From Dorea_A sp016295505 (GTDB lineage Bacteria; Bacillota; Clostridia; Lachnospirales; Lachnospiraceae), in assembly GCF_039832105.1 (NCBI RefSeq), contig NZ_JBDOHS010000005.1:124001-188000 (forward strand): 64,000 nt of DNA, read 5' to 3'. Every line of letters begins with the position of its first letter. The first letter of the stretch is position 1. Below the pieces are notes generated by a model. The model was not told where the DNA came from, did not search any database, and worked only from the letters and a program-made list of their open reading frames with translations. Positions 1-7,453 of the stretch are shown one piece after another. Position numbers and translations under genes: made by a program.

Positions 1-75
1 CAACCCTTTCGTCACCTCTTCACTGATTCCGACGGAATTTCCATAGGTACAATAAAAATCTTTGATTTCTCCCAT
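1..75 (-). CDS. 5' end of an unidentified gene, cut by the window edge
   Basis: An ATG at 75 on the minus strand follows a good ribosome site (AGGAGG, about 14 bases upstream) and opens 25 codons with no stop before the edge. The peptide starts MGEIKDFYCTYGNSVGISEE. I do not recognise it. It begins 22 bases after the stop of the CobW-type GTPase gene, so it is probably the next gene of that operon. Its position after a CobW protein and a Zn-type methyltransferase makes a role in corrinoid or metal chemistry possible, but nothing in these 25 residues shows it. Confidence 0.6.
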   Translation of the reverse strand, partial: MGEIKDFYCTYGNSVGISEEVTKGL

Positions 76-97
76 TCTCTTCTCTCAACCTCCTTTT

Positions 98-1018
98 TTA
101 TAAAAATAACGTTCGGATTGCCTGTTCTTTCAATTCACATCCAATCACGACGGCAACTGTATCCTTCTTATCTCCGGCCGCAGTATCCATCTCCTTAATC
201 GATACCGCTGACGGCGTATAATCAAAATGCATCCTTCTTCCGTCTGTGTCTTCAATGATTCCTTTTGCCCGTATCACCTTTCCATAACGTTCTGCCTTTA
301 ATTCCCGCAAGATCCTCATAAGATCCGATTCGGATATTGCCCTGGTACCCTGTATAGAAATGCTGGAAAACACCTGTTTTTCAGACCTTGGAAGAATCAT
401 GCCCACTTTTCTGTTCCTCTCATGATCTCCCGTCATCTCAACAAGCTCCAGCAAAGCATCGGGATGCATCACTCTCCAGTCTTCGCCATATATGATTGCC
501 TTTGGATTCATCTGCCGAATCCTTTCAATCAGACATTTCTTCTCTTTTAGGGATACAGTCTCCAGATGACTCAGCAGCAAAAGTCCCGCATTCCTAATCT
601 GATCCTGATAAAATGCACCAAACCCGTCTGCATATTCTTCCAATCCTGCCAGATCAACTACCGTAATCAGCTTCGTAATCGTAAGATCCACTCCATCTTT
701 TTCCTTTGCCTGCATACATGCATTTACGATATCTGACAGCCGTCCTACTCCCGACGGCTCAATCACAATCCGGTCCGGCCGAAACGTTTCCGCAATCTCC
801 CGGATTCCCTTTCGGAAATCGATCGCCAGACTGCAGCAGATACATCCGGAGTACAGCTCCTTTACCGGAACATCTTCCGGCATCATTCCCCCGTCCAGCC
901 CGATATCTCCAAACTCATTCTCGATCACGACGGTTCTCCCTTCGAGAAGCGGTAGATATTGATTTAAAAATGTAGTCTTTCCGGCTCCAAGGAATCCGGA
1001 CACGATCTGTATCTCCAT
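98..1018 (-). CDS. CobW/COG0523-family GTP-binding protein
   Basis: This is a G3E-family P-loop GTPase of 306 residues. The Walker A loop is near the N terminus (GFLGAGKTTF) and is followed by the family's metal-binding CxCC-type motif (SGCICCSLA, about residue 60). An acidic Walker B-like region and a smaller C-terminal domain complete it. COG0523 proteins act as metal or cofactor chaperones; CobW members are linked to cobalamin. The start at 1018 is chosen because AAGGATGG lies about 8 bases upstream; an in-frame ATG 14 codons earlier lacks a good site. It lies 49 bases downstream of a B12-riboswitch-controlled methyltransferase gene, so delivery of a metal or corrinoid to that system is inferred. 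Its substrate is unknown. Confidence 0.88.
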   Translation of the reverse strand: MEIQIVSGFLGAGKTTFLNQYLPLLEGRTVVIENEFGDIGLDGGMMPEDVPVKELYSGCICCSLAIDFRKGIREIAETFRPDRIVIEPSGVGRLSDIVNACMQAKEKDGVDLTITKLITVVDLAGLEEYADGFGAFYQDQIRNAGLLLLSHLETVSLKEKKCLIERIRQMNPKAIIYGEDWRVMHPDALLELVEMTGDHERNRKVGMILPRSEKQVFSSISIQGTRAISESDLMRILRELKAERYGKVIRAKGIIEDTDGRRMHFDYTPSAVSIKEMDTAAGDKKDTVAVVIGCELKEQAIRTLFL

Positions 1019-1067
1019 TCCATTTCCATCCTTTTTATCCTTCTCATTACGGCATTGCATACCTGAT

Positions 1068-2189
1068 CTAGATTCCTGCTTCTTTCAGTCCCTTCGGCAG
1101 GCATCCCTTTCTGGCTCCTCTGCCATACTTTCTGGCAGCATAGATAAATGCATACAGGTTCTCTCTCGGAACTCCCGGCGGCACCTGACAGCCTGCTGCC
1201 AGTGAATATCCCATTGGACTGTCACTGCCTTTCTTCAGGCAGGTAATTACTGACTCTATCACATCGTCAATAGAACCATATTTTAAAACTTCAACCGGCG
1301 GAACATTACCGGATATACTCATCCTGTTTCCAACACAGCGTTTTACTTCTTCCAGATCCTCACTGTTATCCACACTCAGCATCGTGAATCCCATCTCGAT
1401 CAGATCTTCCCAGATTCCTTTCGTCTTCCCACAGATATGAGTCGTCGGCATCCTTCCCGTAATTTCCTTAATTCCATTTACCAGATCCTGCAGATGTGGT
1501 TTTTCAAATTCCAGAAACTGCTTTTTACTCAGTACACTGAGAGAAGCGGATGGTTCTGCGATATTGACAGGAAGCGGACCGAATTCCTCTGTCACCGTAC
1601 GGATCCAGCTTAAGTTACACTGTACACAATAATCCAGCAGCCTGTGCAGTTCCTCCTTATGCTTTACCGTATCCCGCAGGATCTCATCCAGTCTCCTGAT
1701 AGACGTTGCAGTCGTCATCGGCCCTGCAACTCCATTTCCCGCACCCCATCCGGGAAATCTTTCCTTTGACTTCCGGAAAGTATCGATAATTGCTTCCAGA
1801 TTCGGACACTTATGAGGATCGATCACCTCCATGCCATCTAACCGTGCATAATCCTTCAATACATGCTCAGACACAAATCCCAGACCATTTTCCGGATAGC
1901 GCATTTTGGATCCCACAGCCTCTCCGATCGACTGAAGTCCCACACCAATCCCGATTGCTGCATTTCCGAATTCCTCGTGCATCTTCTCCATGATATCAAA
2001 ACGAATCTCCAGTGAGTCCCGGTACTGCTGAAGCGTATATCCGTAAAGATCCGCAGTGGTATCCGATCCCACCAGACGATACGGTATATGATCCACTTCC
2101 TCTCCCTTGGCGTACCCGATCATACGCTCCATGACTGTCATTTCATCCTTTTGCTCTTTCATTTCCCGAAGGAGTTCCTCATAAGTCAT
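1068..2189 (-). CDS. UroD-superfamily (MtaA/CmuA-type) methyltransferase, riboswitch controlled
   Basis: This 373-residue TIM-barrel protein belongs to the uroporphyrinogen decarboxylase superfamily. It carries His251-x-Cys253 (THICG) and Cys334 (AAGCQVPPG), the pattern that binds zinc in methylcobamide-dependent methyltransferases such as MtaA and MtbA. True heme-pathway UroD enzymes lack this triad. The likely role is methyl transfer to or from a corrinoid protein. The start at 2189 has GAGGTGG 8 bases upstream. A cobalamin riboswitch and terminator lie directly upstream, so the gene should be shut off when B12 is plentiful. The CobW-type gene follows. Methyl donor, acceptor and corrinoid partner are not identifiable here; a non-catalytic role cannot be excluded. 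Confidence 0.85.
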   Translation of the reverse strand: MTYEELLREMKEQKDEMTVMERMIGYAKGEEVDHIPYRLVGSDTTADLYGYTLQQYRDSLEIRFDIMEKMHEEFGNAAIGIGVGLQSIGEAVGSKMRYPENGLGFVSEHVLKDYARLDGMEVIDPHKCPNLEAIIDTFRKSKERFPGWGAGNGVAGPMTTATSIRRLDEILRDTVKHKEELHRLLDYCVQCNLSWIRTVTEEFGPLPVNIAEPSASLSVLSKKQFLEFEKPHLQDLVNGIKEITGRMPTTHICGKTKGIWEDLIEMGFTMLSVDNSEDLEEVKRCVGNRMSISGNVPPVEVLKYGSIDDVIESVITCLKKGSDSPMGYSLAAGCQVPPGVPRENLYAFIYAARKYGRGARKGCLPKGLKEAGI

Positions 2190-2230
2190 AGTCTTTCCAC
2201 CTCTTTCGTATAAATAATAAAAATCGGCAC

Positions 2231-2258
2231 AGAAAAAGCAGCGTAATTGCTGCCTTTT
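2231..2258 (-). terminator. Intrinsic terminator of the cobalamin riboswitch
   Basis: On the minus strand GGCAGC, a 6-base loop (AATTAC) and GCTGC are followed by five T residues. It sits between the B12 aptamer and the methyltransferase start at 2189. This is the usual layout of a transcription-terminating expression platform; the switching partner strand was not worked out. Confidence 0.7.
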
Positions 2259-2282
2259 CCCCACCGAAAAGTCCGTTCATAT

Positions 2283-2432
2283 ATAGCAGGTCTCCTGACT
2301 TAACTTCTCTCTCTAATCCCGCCTTCCCTGTATACCGGTGGCAACTGGGATTATCGTCCGTTTCACAGTAGAGCGGGCTGTCCCGGATTCTCACCGGATT
2401 CCCTTTTCAATGCACGTGCATCACTATATAGA
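2283..2432 (-). promoter_or_regulatory. Cobalamin (B12) riboswitch aptamer
   Basis: Read on the minus strand, the stretch holds the conserved blocks of a B12 aptamer in order: AGGGAATCCGGTGAGAATCC, then GGGACAGCCCGC, then a CTACTGTGA segment, a GCCACC/ACCGGT region, and finally the B12 box GTCAGGAGACCTGC. An intrinsic terminator follows. The class normally lowers expression when adenosyl- or methylcobalamin binds. The target is the Zn-type methyltransferase gene at 1068-2189 and probably the genes after it. No cobalamin synthesis or transport gene is visible in the window, so the switch appears to serve a corrinoid-using pathway. Confidence 0.93.
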
Positions 2433-2504
2433 TTACTATGTATATAATAGCATAGGAAAACACCCATCACTAATTAGTAATTCATATATGATTATAGCTT
2501 TCAT

Positions 2505-3584
2505 CTATAGCATTCCTTTTGGCATGTATCCTTTTCTGGCCCCTTTACCGTAAACAGCCGCCGCATTCATAAATGCGATCATATGCTCTTTGGAAGTTCC
2601 TACCGGTGTCGTACATCCCGGACAGAGATTATATCCGCATGGATTATCTCCGGCTTGCGCAATACACCGTTTTACATGTTCTTCAATATCTTCGATCGTT
2701 CCATCTTTCAGCACATCTACCGGTGACAGATTGCCACTGATTGCAATCTTATCTCCATGCGCATCTTTTAACTCCTGCAGGCTTTCACAATTATCCACCC
2801 AGAAACCACTGACTCCGGCATCAACCACCTCCTGCCAGCGATCTTTGGTATTGCCACAGATATGAATGGATGTTCCCTGCTGAAATTCATTCATTCTCTG
2901 TACAGCCTGTTTCAGATAAGGCAGGAAAAACTCCTGAAACTGCTTCTTGCTCAGAAGATTCCTGGATGCCATCGGCTCTGACAGCATGAATTTTATTCCC
3001 AGCTTCTGATTCATGTCTTTACAACATTTTACAATACAATCCGTACTGAACTGAAGCAGACGATGAGCTCCTTCTTTATTTTTCACGGTTGCTTTTAAAA
3101 ATTTTTCCGTTCCGATCAGACTGGCGGCCGTTGTCAACGGACCCGCAAGACCACTTCCAAGAATTCTTTCTTCTCCAAATCGTTCCTGAAGCCGTTCAAA
3201 TGATTCCACAATAATTGGAAATCTTCCGTCTTTTTCTATATTCACAAGTTCCATATTATCAATATCCGCAAAAGAGGTCAAAGCCGGCTCTGCAATATAG
3301 GACACATTCTTCTTTGGATACTCCAGTTTTGTTCCAAGCGCTTCTACCAGCGTTCTAAGCCCCAATCCCACTCCCATGTTATCCGCATGGAAATCTTCTG
3401 CAAGCCTTGTCTCCACTTCAACCATTGCATCAGCCGAAAAATAGTAATCACAGATATTGATTCCATACAATGGAGGAGCTGTTTCTCCGGCACTCAGAGA
3501 AGTCGGAATCCTGTCAACTTCTTCCCCTCTGGCATATGCCGTCACTCTTTCTTTCGGCGTCATTTCCGGTTTGATCAATTCCAT
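2505..3584 (-). CDS. Second UroD-superfamily (MtaA/CmuA-type) methyltransferase
   Basis: This 359-residue protein is a diverged relative of the one at 1068-2189, with the same opening (TPKERVTAYARGEEVDRIP) and the same Zn-type signature: His241-x-Cys243 (IHICG) and Cys321/Cys324 (CPGCTTPVG). The extra cysteine three residues before the conserved one differs from the first paralogue. The start at 3584 has AGGGGGAA 8 bases upstream. It begins 17 bases after the AEC permease gene, so the two are probably cotranscribed. It is upstream of the riboswitch and so not controlled by it. Methyl transfer involving a corrinoid is inferred from the family; the substrate is unknown. Confidence 0.85.
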   Translation of the reverse strand: MELIKPEMTPKERVTAYARGEEVDRIPTSLSAGETAPPLYGINICDYYFSADAMVEVETRLAEDFHADNMGVGLGLRTLVEALGTKLEYPKKNVSYIAEPALTSFADIDNMELVNIEKDGRFPIIVESFERLQERFGEERILGSGLAGPLTTAASLIGTEKFLKATVKNKEGAHRLLQFSTDCIVKCCKDMNQKLGIKFMLSEPMASRNLLSKKQFQEFFLPYLKQAVQRMNEFQQGTSIHICGNTKDRWQEVVDAGVSGFWVDNCESLQELKDAHGDKIAISGNLSPVDVLKDGTIEDIEEHVKRCIAQAGDNPCGYNLCPGCTTPVGTSKEHMIAFMNAAAVYGKGARKGYMPKGML

Positions 3585-3601
3585 CTTTATTCCCCCTAAA
3601 C

Positions 3602-4513
3602 TCAACAAAACAACATCATAAATGGTACAGTAATGATAGAAAGCAGCGTCGACATCGCAAAAAGTTCAGACGCATAGACTGCATCCTTCCCGTATCTGAG
3701 TGCAAATAAACTTCCCGTTACCCCTACCGGACAGGAAGAAGCCAATATCATTACCGTTTTAATGACATTGTCTACCGGTAAAAAGTAAAACAACCCGATC
3801 AGCACCATTGGCATAACAATCAGCTTTACAAAGCTCAGCCAGTACAATCTGGCCTTTTTAAATGTATGTTTCAGATCTGCCTGTGCAATATTAATACCCG
3901 CCACCATCATGGCCATCGGTGTATTCATATTTGCAATCATTTCCAATGGTTCTTCAATAATCGCAGGCATCCGGATCTGCAGAAAAAAACATAATACACC
4001 GAAAATAATGGCAATGATTGTTGGTGATGTAAATACCTTTTTTAAAGATTTGACATCCATTTTTCCGGACATCACGATAATTCCATGTGACCATAACAGA
4101 AAATTGGCCAGGGCAACATATGCCGTCATATAAAATACACCATCTGCTCCAAATATTCCCTGTGCCATCGGGATTCCAATAAATCCGCAGTTCGAATACA
4201 TGATCGCCACATGCTCAACTGCTGCATAATCCTGATTCTGTTTCCGCACCACAATCTTACAGATACACCATATCACCATAAATGATAAAACTGACAATAC
4301 GACCGACACTCCCAATCCCGAAAGCAGGCTGGGGGTAAACTCCTTTTGAAATGAAGTAAATAGCAGAATCGGTGTAAACAATGTCAATACCAGATCCGAC
4401 AGTTTCTTATTGATTTCCTCATCCACAATCCCTGTTTTGTAACTCATGACTCCTGCAAGTGCAAGGATTACCATTACCAGTGTTTTGTACAATGTAATTG
4501 AAGCCAGTTCCAT
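3602..4513 (-). CDS. AEC-family permease
   Basis: This 303-residue membrane protein has about ten hydrophobic segments in the 5+5 arrangement of the auxin efflux carrier family (Mem_trans). Typical landmarks are the TLFTPILLFTSF segment after helix 2, YSNCGFIGIPMAQ near the middle, and ASSCPVGVTGSLFALRYG in the second half. Family members move small organic anions, such as malate, or amino acids. GGAAAAGGAG precedes the ATG. It lies between metQ, separated by a terminator, and the second methyltransferase gene, so uptake or release of a substrate or product of the methyl-transfer pathway is a reasonable inference. Confidence 0.87.
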   Translation of the reverse strand: MELASITLYKTLVMVILALAGVMSYKTGIVDEEINKKLSDLVLTLFTPILLFTSFQKEFTPSLLSGLGVSVVLSVLSFMVIWCICKIVVRKQNQDYAAVEHVAIMYSNCGFIGIPMAQGIFGADGVFYMTAYVALANFLLWSHGIIVMSGKMDVKSLKKVFTSPTIIAIIFGVLCFFLQIRMPAIIEEPLEMIANMNTPMAMMVAGINIAQADLKHTFKKARLYWLSFVKLIVMPMVLIGLFYFLPVDNVIKTVMILASSCPVGVTGSLFALRYGKDAVYASELFAMSTLLSIITVPFMMLFC

Positions 4514-4552
4514 GTTGTTCTCCTTTTCCTCTCACAGACGATGTTTTATTTT

Positions 4553-4598
4553 CAAAAAGTAAAAAGGACAGTCATTACCTGTCTGCCCTTTTTACTTA
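4553..4598 (-). terminator. Terminator after metQ
   Basis: On the minus strand AAGTAAAAAGGGCAG pairs with CTGTCCTTTTTACTT around a short loop. It lies between metQ and the AEC permease gene. Only about 40 bases remain before the permease start, so that gene may depend on partial read-through or on a promoter overlapping the hairpin. Confidence 0.8.
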
Positions 4599-4616
4599 TG
4601 AACACTTTCATCTGAA

Positions 4617-5453
4617 CTAGAATGCAGGAATCTGAATTCCACCATTACTCTCAAAGTACTCTTTCAATGCGTCACAACGTGCTGCTTCTACAAGATCTGC
4701 CAGCCACTGTGCATCTGCATCTTCTTTTCTTGTAACAAATCCAAGACTGTAATCTGGTCCATCCTGAGATTCTGCAATATATTTTGTAGCATCCAGTCCT
4801 GCATTATACATATGCTGAGCAGCAAGTATAATCGCATCTACATCCGGAAGGGACTGTGGAAGTACGCTCATCTCAGCTTCTACAAACTGAAGGTTCTTCG
4901 GATTGTCTTTGATATCATAAATTGTCGGACTTTCTACTGTTTCATCGTATGTAATCAGTCCCAGATCCTGAAGCATCTTAAGACCTCTTGCCTGATTGGT
5001 AGCATCATTACATAATCCGATTGTTGCGCCATCCGGAAGATCCTCCACAGATTCCAGATTCTCAGAATACATTGCAAATAACGGATAGTGTGTATAAGGC
5101 TGAGCCATAACAAAGTCTGTACCGTTCTCTGCATTATAGCTGTCAAGATACGGCTGATGCTGGAACCAGTTTACATCAATACTTCCCTCGCCAAGAGCCA
5201 CATTTGGCTGAATACTGTCATCAAAAGTTGTAACATCCAGTTCATATCCTGCTTCTTCTACACTTGCACGAATTGCCTCTACCATGTCAATGAAGTCTGC
5301 TCTGACACCAAGCTTGATTACCTGCTTTTCATCAGAACTTTCCTCTGTCGTCTCTTCTGTTGTCTCCTCTTCTGAAGATGAGCTTCCACATCCCATAAGC
5401 ATTGTTACCGCCATTGCTGCGCATAATAATACGCTGATTAATCTTTTTTTCAT
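4617..5453 (-). CDS. metQ: Methionine ABC transporter substrate-binding lipoprotein
   Basis: This NlpA/MetQ-family lipoprotein has 278 residues. A signal peptide ends in a lipobox (LMGC, Cys22), followed by an acidic Ser/Glu/Thr-rich linker. The mature part shows family motifs: VNWFQHQPYLDSYN, YPLFAMYSENLESVEDLPDG, and GLCNDATNQARGLKML. It is the third gene of a metNIQ operon. MetQ binds L- or D-methionine outside the membrane and hands it to MetI. The start at 5453 has AGGAGG 5 bases upstream. A related substrate cannot be excluded because the neighbours are methyl-transfer genes. Confidence 0.93.
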   Translation of the reverse strand: MKKRLISVLLCAAMAVTMLMGCGSSSSEEETTEETTEESSDEKQVIKLGVRADFIDMVEAIRASVEEAGYELDVTTFDDSIQPNVALGEGSIDVNWFQHQPYLDSYNAENGTDFVMAQPYTHYPLFAMYSENLESVEDLPDGATIGLCNDATNQARGLKMLQDLGLITYDETVESPTIYDIKDNPKNLQFVEAEMSVLPQSLPDVDAIILAAQHMYNAGLDATKYIAESQDGPDYSLGFVTRKEDADAQWLADLVEAARCDALKEYFESNGGIQIPAF

Positions 5454-5509
5454 ACTTACCTCCTGAATAATTGTATATAAAAATAAGCAGATGCTTACTT
5501 CTATCATGG

Positions 5510-6178
5510 TTATTTAAGTTTTTTGTAGATCCAGTCTCCGAAATACTGGATAAATGCCACCAGAACAATCAGAACTACAACAATAGAATACATAATCTTC
5601 TGATTAAAATTCTGATATCCATATGTAAGAGCTACTGCACCTAATCCACCTGCACCGATTGCACCTGCCATCGCAGTCGCACTGAGAAGATTAATAACGC
5701 CAAGGCAAAGACCTGATATAATTGACGGTACTGCTTCTTTCAGCATTACTTTTACTACAATCTGTGTCTTTGAAGCACCAAAAGACTGTGCTGCTTCAAT
5801 TAAAGCCGGATCTATCTCTTTGAAACTGTTCTGAAATATTCGTCCCATAAATGGTGTACAGGCAACGGTCAATGGCACCAGTGCAGCCGTTTCACCAATA
5901 GAAGTACCAACAACCAGTCTTGTAAAAGGAATAATTGAAATCATCAGGATAATAAACGGAAATGATCGAATCATATTTACAATAAAGTCCAAAACTCTGT
6001 TTACAACAATGTTCTCACACAGTCCGCCTTTTTCAGTTACAATCAGAGCCACTCCGATAAAAAACCCAAAAAAGGTGGAAAGAACACTGGAAATCACCAG
6101 CATTTTAAGTGTTGCTACGATTGCCGGTGCTATTAACATCTGACATATTTGAAGAAATGTGTAATTTTTCAGAGCCAT
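5510..6178 (-). CDS. metI: Methionine ABC transporter permease
   Basis: This 222-residue permease has five to six membrane segments. The EAA loop that docks on the ATPase is visible (EAAQSFGASKTQIVVKVML, around residues 133-151), and the C-terminal half has GAIGAGGLGAVALTYGYQ, typical of MetI. It starts 2 bases after the metN stop and is followed by metQ after a 56-base gap. It forms the membrane channel of the MetNIQ importer. Confidence 0.93.
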   Translation of the reverse strand: MALKNYTFLQICQMLIAPAIVATLKMLVISSVLSTFFGFFIGVALIVTEKGGLCENIVVNRVLDFIVNMIRSFPFIILMISIIPFTRLVVGTSIGETAALVPLTVACTPFMGRIFQNSFKEIDPALIEAAQSFGASKTQIVVKVMLKEAVPSIISGLCLGVINLLSATAMAGAIGAGGLGAVALTYGYQNFNQKIMYSIVVVLIVLVAFIQYFGDWIYKKLK

Positions 6179-6180
6179 TA

Positions 6181-7185
6181 TTATTCTTCTCCTTCCTCAT
6201 CTTTTTCTGCCATATTTGCATGAAGTTCATGCCAGTTCATATTTTTCTTATCCAGATACTGTTCAACCTGCTCCAGATGTTCATCATCAACATTAATTAC
6301 AAAGATTCCCATCTTGTCTCCCTGATACTCCTGGATCTGTCCGTTCAAAATTGGAAATACATAATGAAGATCTTTTGACATCTTTCCAAAAAACTCCCCA
6401 TCCTGAATTCCGTTTACCAGATGTGCAATCTGAATATTATGACCTGTCTGCGGAAGCTGCAGTCTCTCCTCGCCGAGAAGTCTTTGCAGAGATTCCGGTT
6501 GTCTGATAAAGATCTCCTTTACCGTACCCTCATCTGCAATTTTTCCATGCTCCAGGATACAGGCTTTATTGCAGGCTTTTCTTACAACTTCCATCTGATG
6601 CGTCACGATGACGATCGTTATGCCGATTTTCTGATTAATCTCCATCAGAAGGTCGAGAATAGAATTTGTAGTCTTAGGATCCAGAGCCGATGTTGCCTCA
6701 TCACAAAGTAAAATTTTAGGATCCATAGTCAACGCCCTTGCAACAGCAACTCTTTGTTTCTGTCCACCACTGAGATTTCTTGGTCTGACATTCATCTTAT
6801 CCGTCAGTCCAACCAGTTCCAGCAGGCTTTTTACCTTTTTATCGATCTCTTCCTTTGAATATTTCCAGCATTGCATCGGAAGAGCAATATTCTGATATAC
6901 GGTCTCACGTTCAAGAAGGGAAAACTGTTGAAATATCATGCCAACATGACGTCTGAATTCTCTTAATTCTTTTTCTTTCATATTTTTAATTTCACAGCCA
7001 TCCACCATAAGGCTTCCCTCCTGGTATGATGTTAATCCATTGATACAACGCAATAACGTTGATTTTCCGGCACCGCTGCGTCCTACCAGTGCATAGATAT
7101 CTCCATCTTCTATGGTAAGATTAATATCTTCCAAAACACTGGTTCCATCTTCCCATACTTTTTTTAAATTCTTTATTTCAATCAA
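6181..7185 (-). CDS. metN: Methionine ABC transporter ATP-binding protein
   Basis: This ABC ATPase has 334 residues. Walker A is GRSGAGKST, the signature is LSGGQKQR, Walker B is ILLCDEATSALD, and the switch histidine is in VTHQM. After about residue 240 comes the C-terminal NIL domain (around ILNGQIQEYQGDKMGIFVIN), which in MetN binds methionine and inhibits transport when the cell is replete. It is first in metNIQ. No S-box riboswitch is visible upstream; instead a 19-bp palindrome at 7274-7292 lies about 90 bases before the start. Confidence 0.94.
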   Translation of the reverse strand: MIEIKNLKKVWEDGTSVLEDINLTIEDGDIYALVGRSGAGKSTLLRCINGLTSYQEGSLMVDGCEIKNMKEKELREFRRHVGMIFQQFSLLERETVYQNIALPMQCWKYSKEEIDKKVKSLLELVGLTDKMNVRPRNLSGGQKQRVAVARALTMDPKILLCDEATSALDPKTTNSILDLLMEINQKIGITIVIVTHQMEVVRKACNKACILEHGKIADEGTVKEIFIRQPESLQRLLGEERLQLPQTGHNIQIAHLVNGIQDGEFFGKMSKDLHYVFPILNGQIQEYQGDKMGIFVINVDDEHLEQVEQYLDKKNMNWHELHANMAEKDEEGEE

Positions 7186-7273
7186 TGTTCTTCCTCCTTA
7201 TTCAACACTCTAACTATTTTATTGATAATCTCCCTTCATTTCATCATTTACTCTTCCAATATTCTCCAGCGTG

Positions 7274-7292
7274 ATTGTGCACAATGCACAAT
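7274..7292. promoter_or_regulatory. Perfect 8-3-8 palindrome upstream of metN
   Basis: ATTGTGCA-CAA-TGCACAAT is a perfect inverted repeat with a 3-base centre. A further half-site (TTGTGCAC) lies at 7308-7315. A close copy with 6 of 8 matches in the left arm occurs at 8697-8715, before the YjiM-like gene. The likely reader is the PucR/CdaR-type regulator at 8715-9935; that assignment is inference from proximity. Confidence 0.65.
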
Positions 7293-7413
7293 CTGTACTT
7301 TTGATTTTTGTGCACTTATTTATATTATTAATAAATACACTGTGTATATTTGCATTATCTATAGTACTTGACTCCATATTACATTCACAATAACCGGTAA
7401 AATCCGCTCCTGC

Positions 7414-7447
7414 AGAAAAAAACACCCATCTTTGCGATGAGTGTTTT
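7414..7447 (-). terminator. Terminator after the YjiM-like gene
   Basis: On the minus strand AAAACACTCATC and GATGGGTGTTTT form a stem around GCAAA, followed by a T run. It separates the reductase-like gene from metNIQ, so metNIQ needs its own promoter in 7190-7413. Confidence 0.85.
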
Positions 7448-7453
7448 CATTTT

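Noticed and set aside
7186..7413. SAM (S-box) riboswitch before metNIQ
   Set aside because: I looked for the conserved S-box core and its leading stem and found neither; a palindromic operator is present instead.
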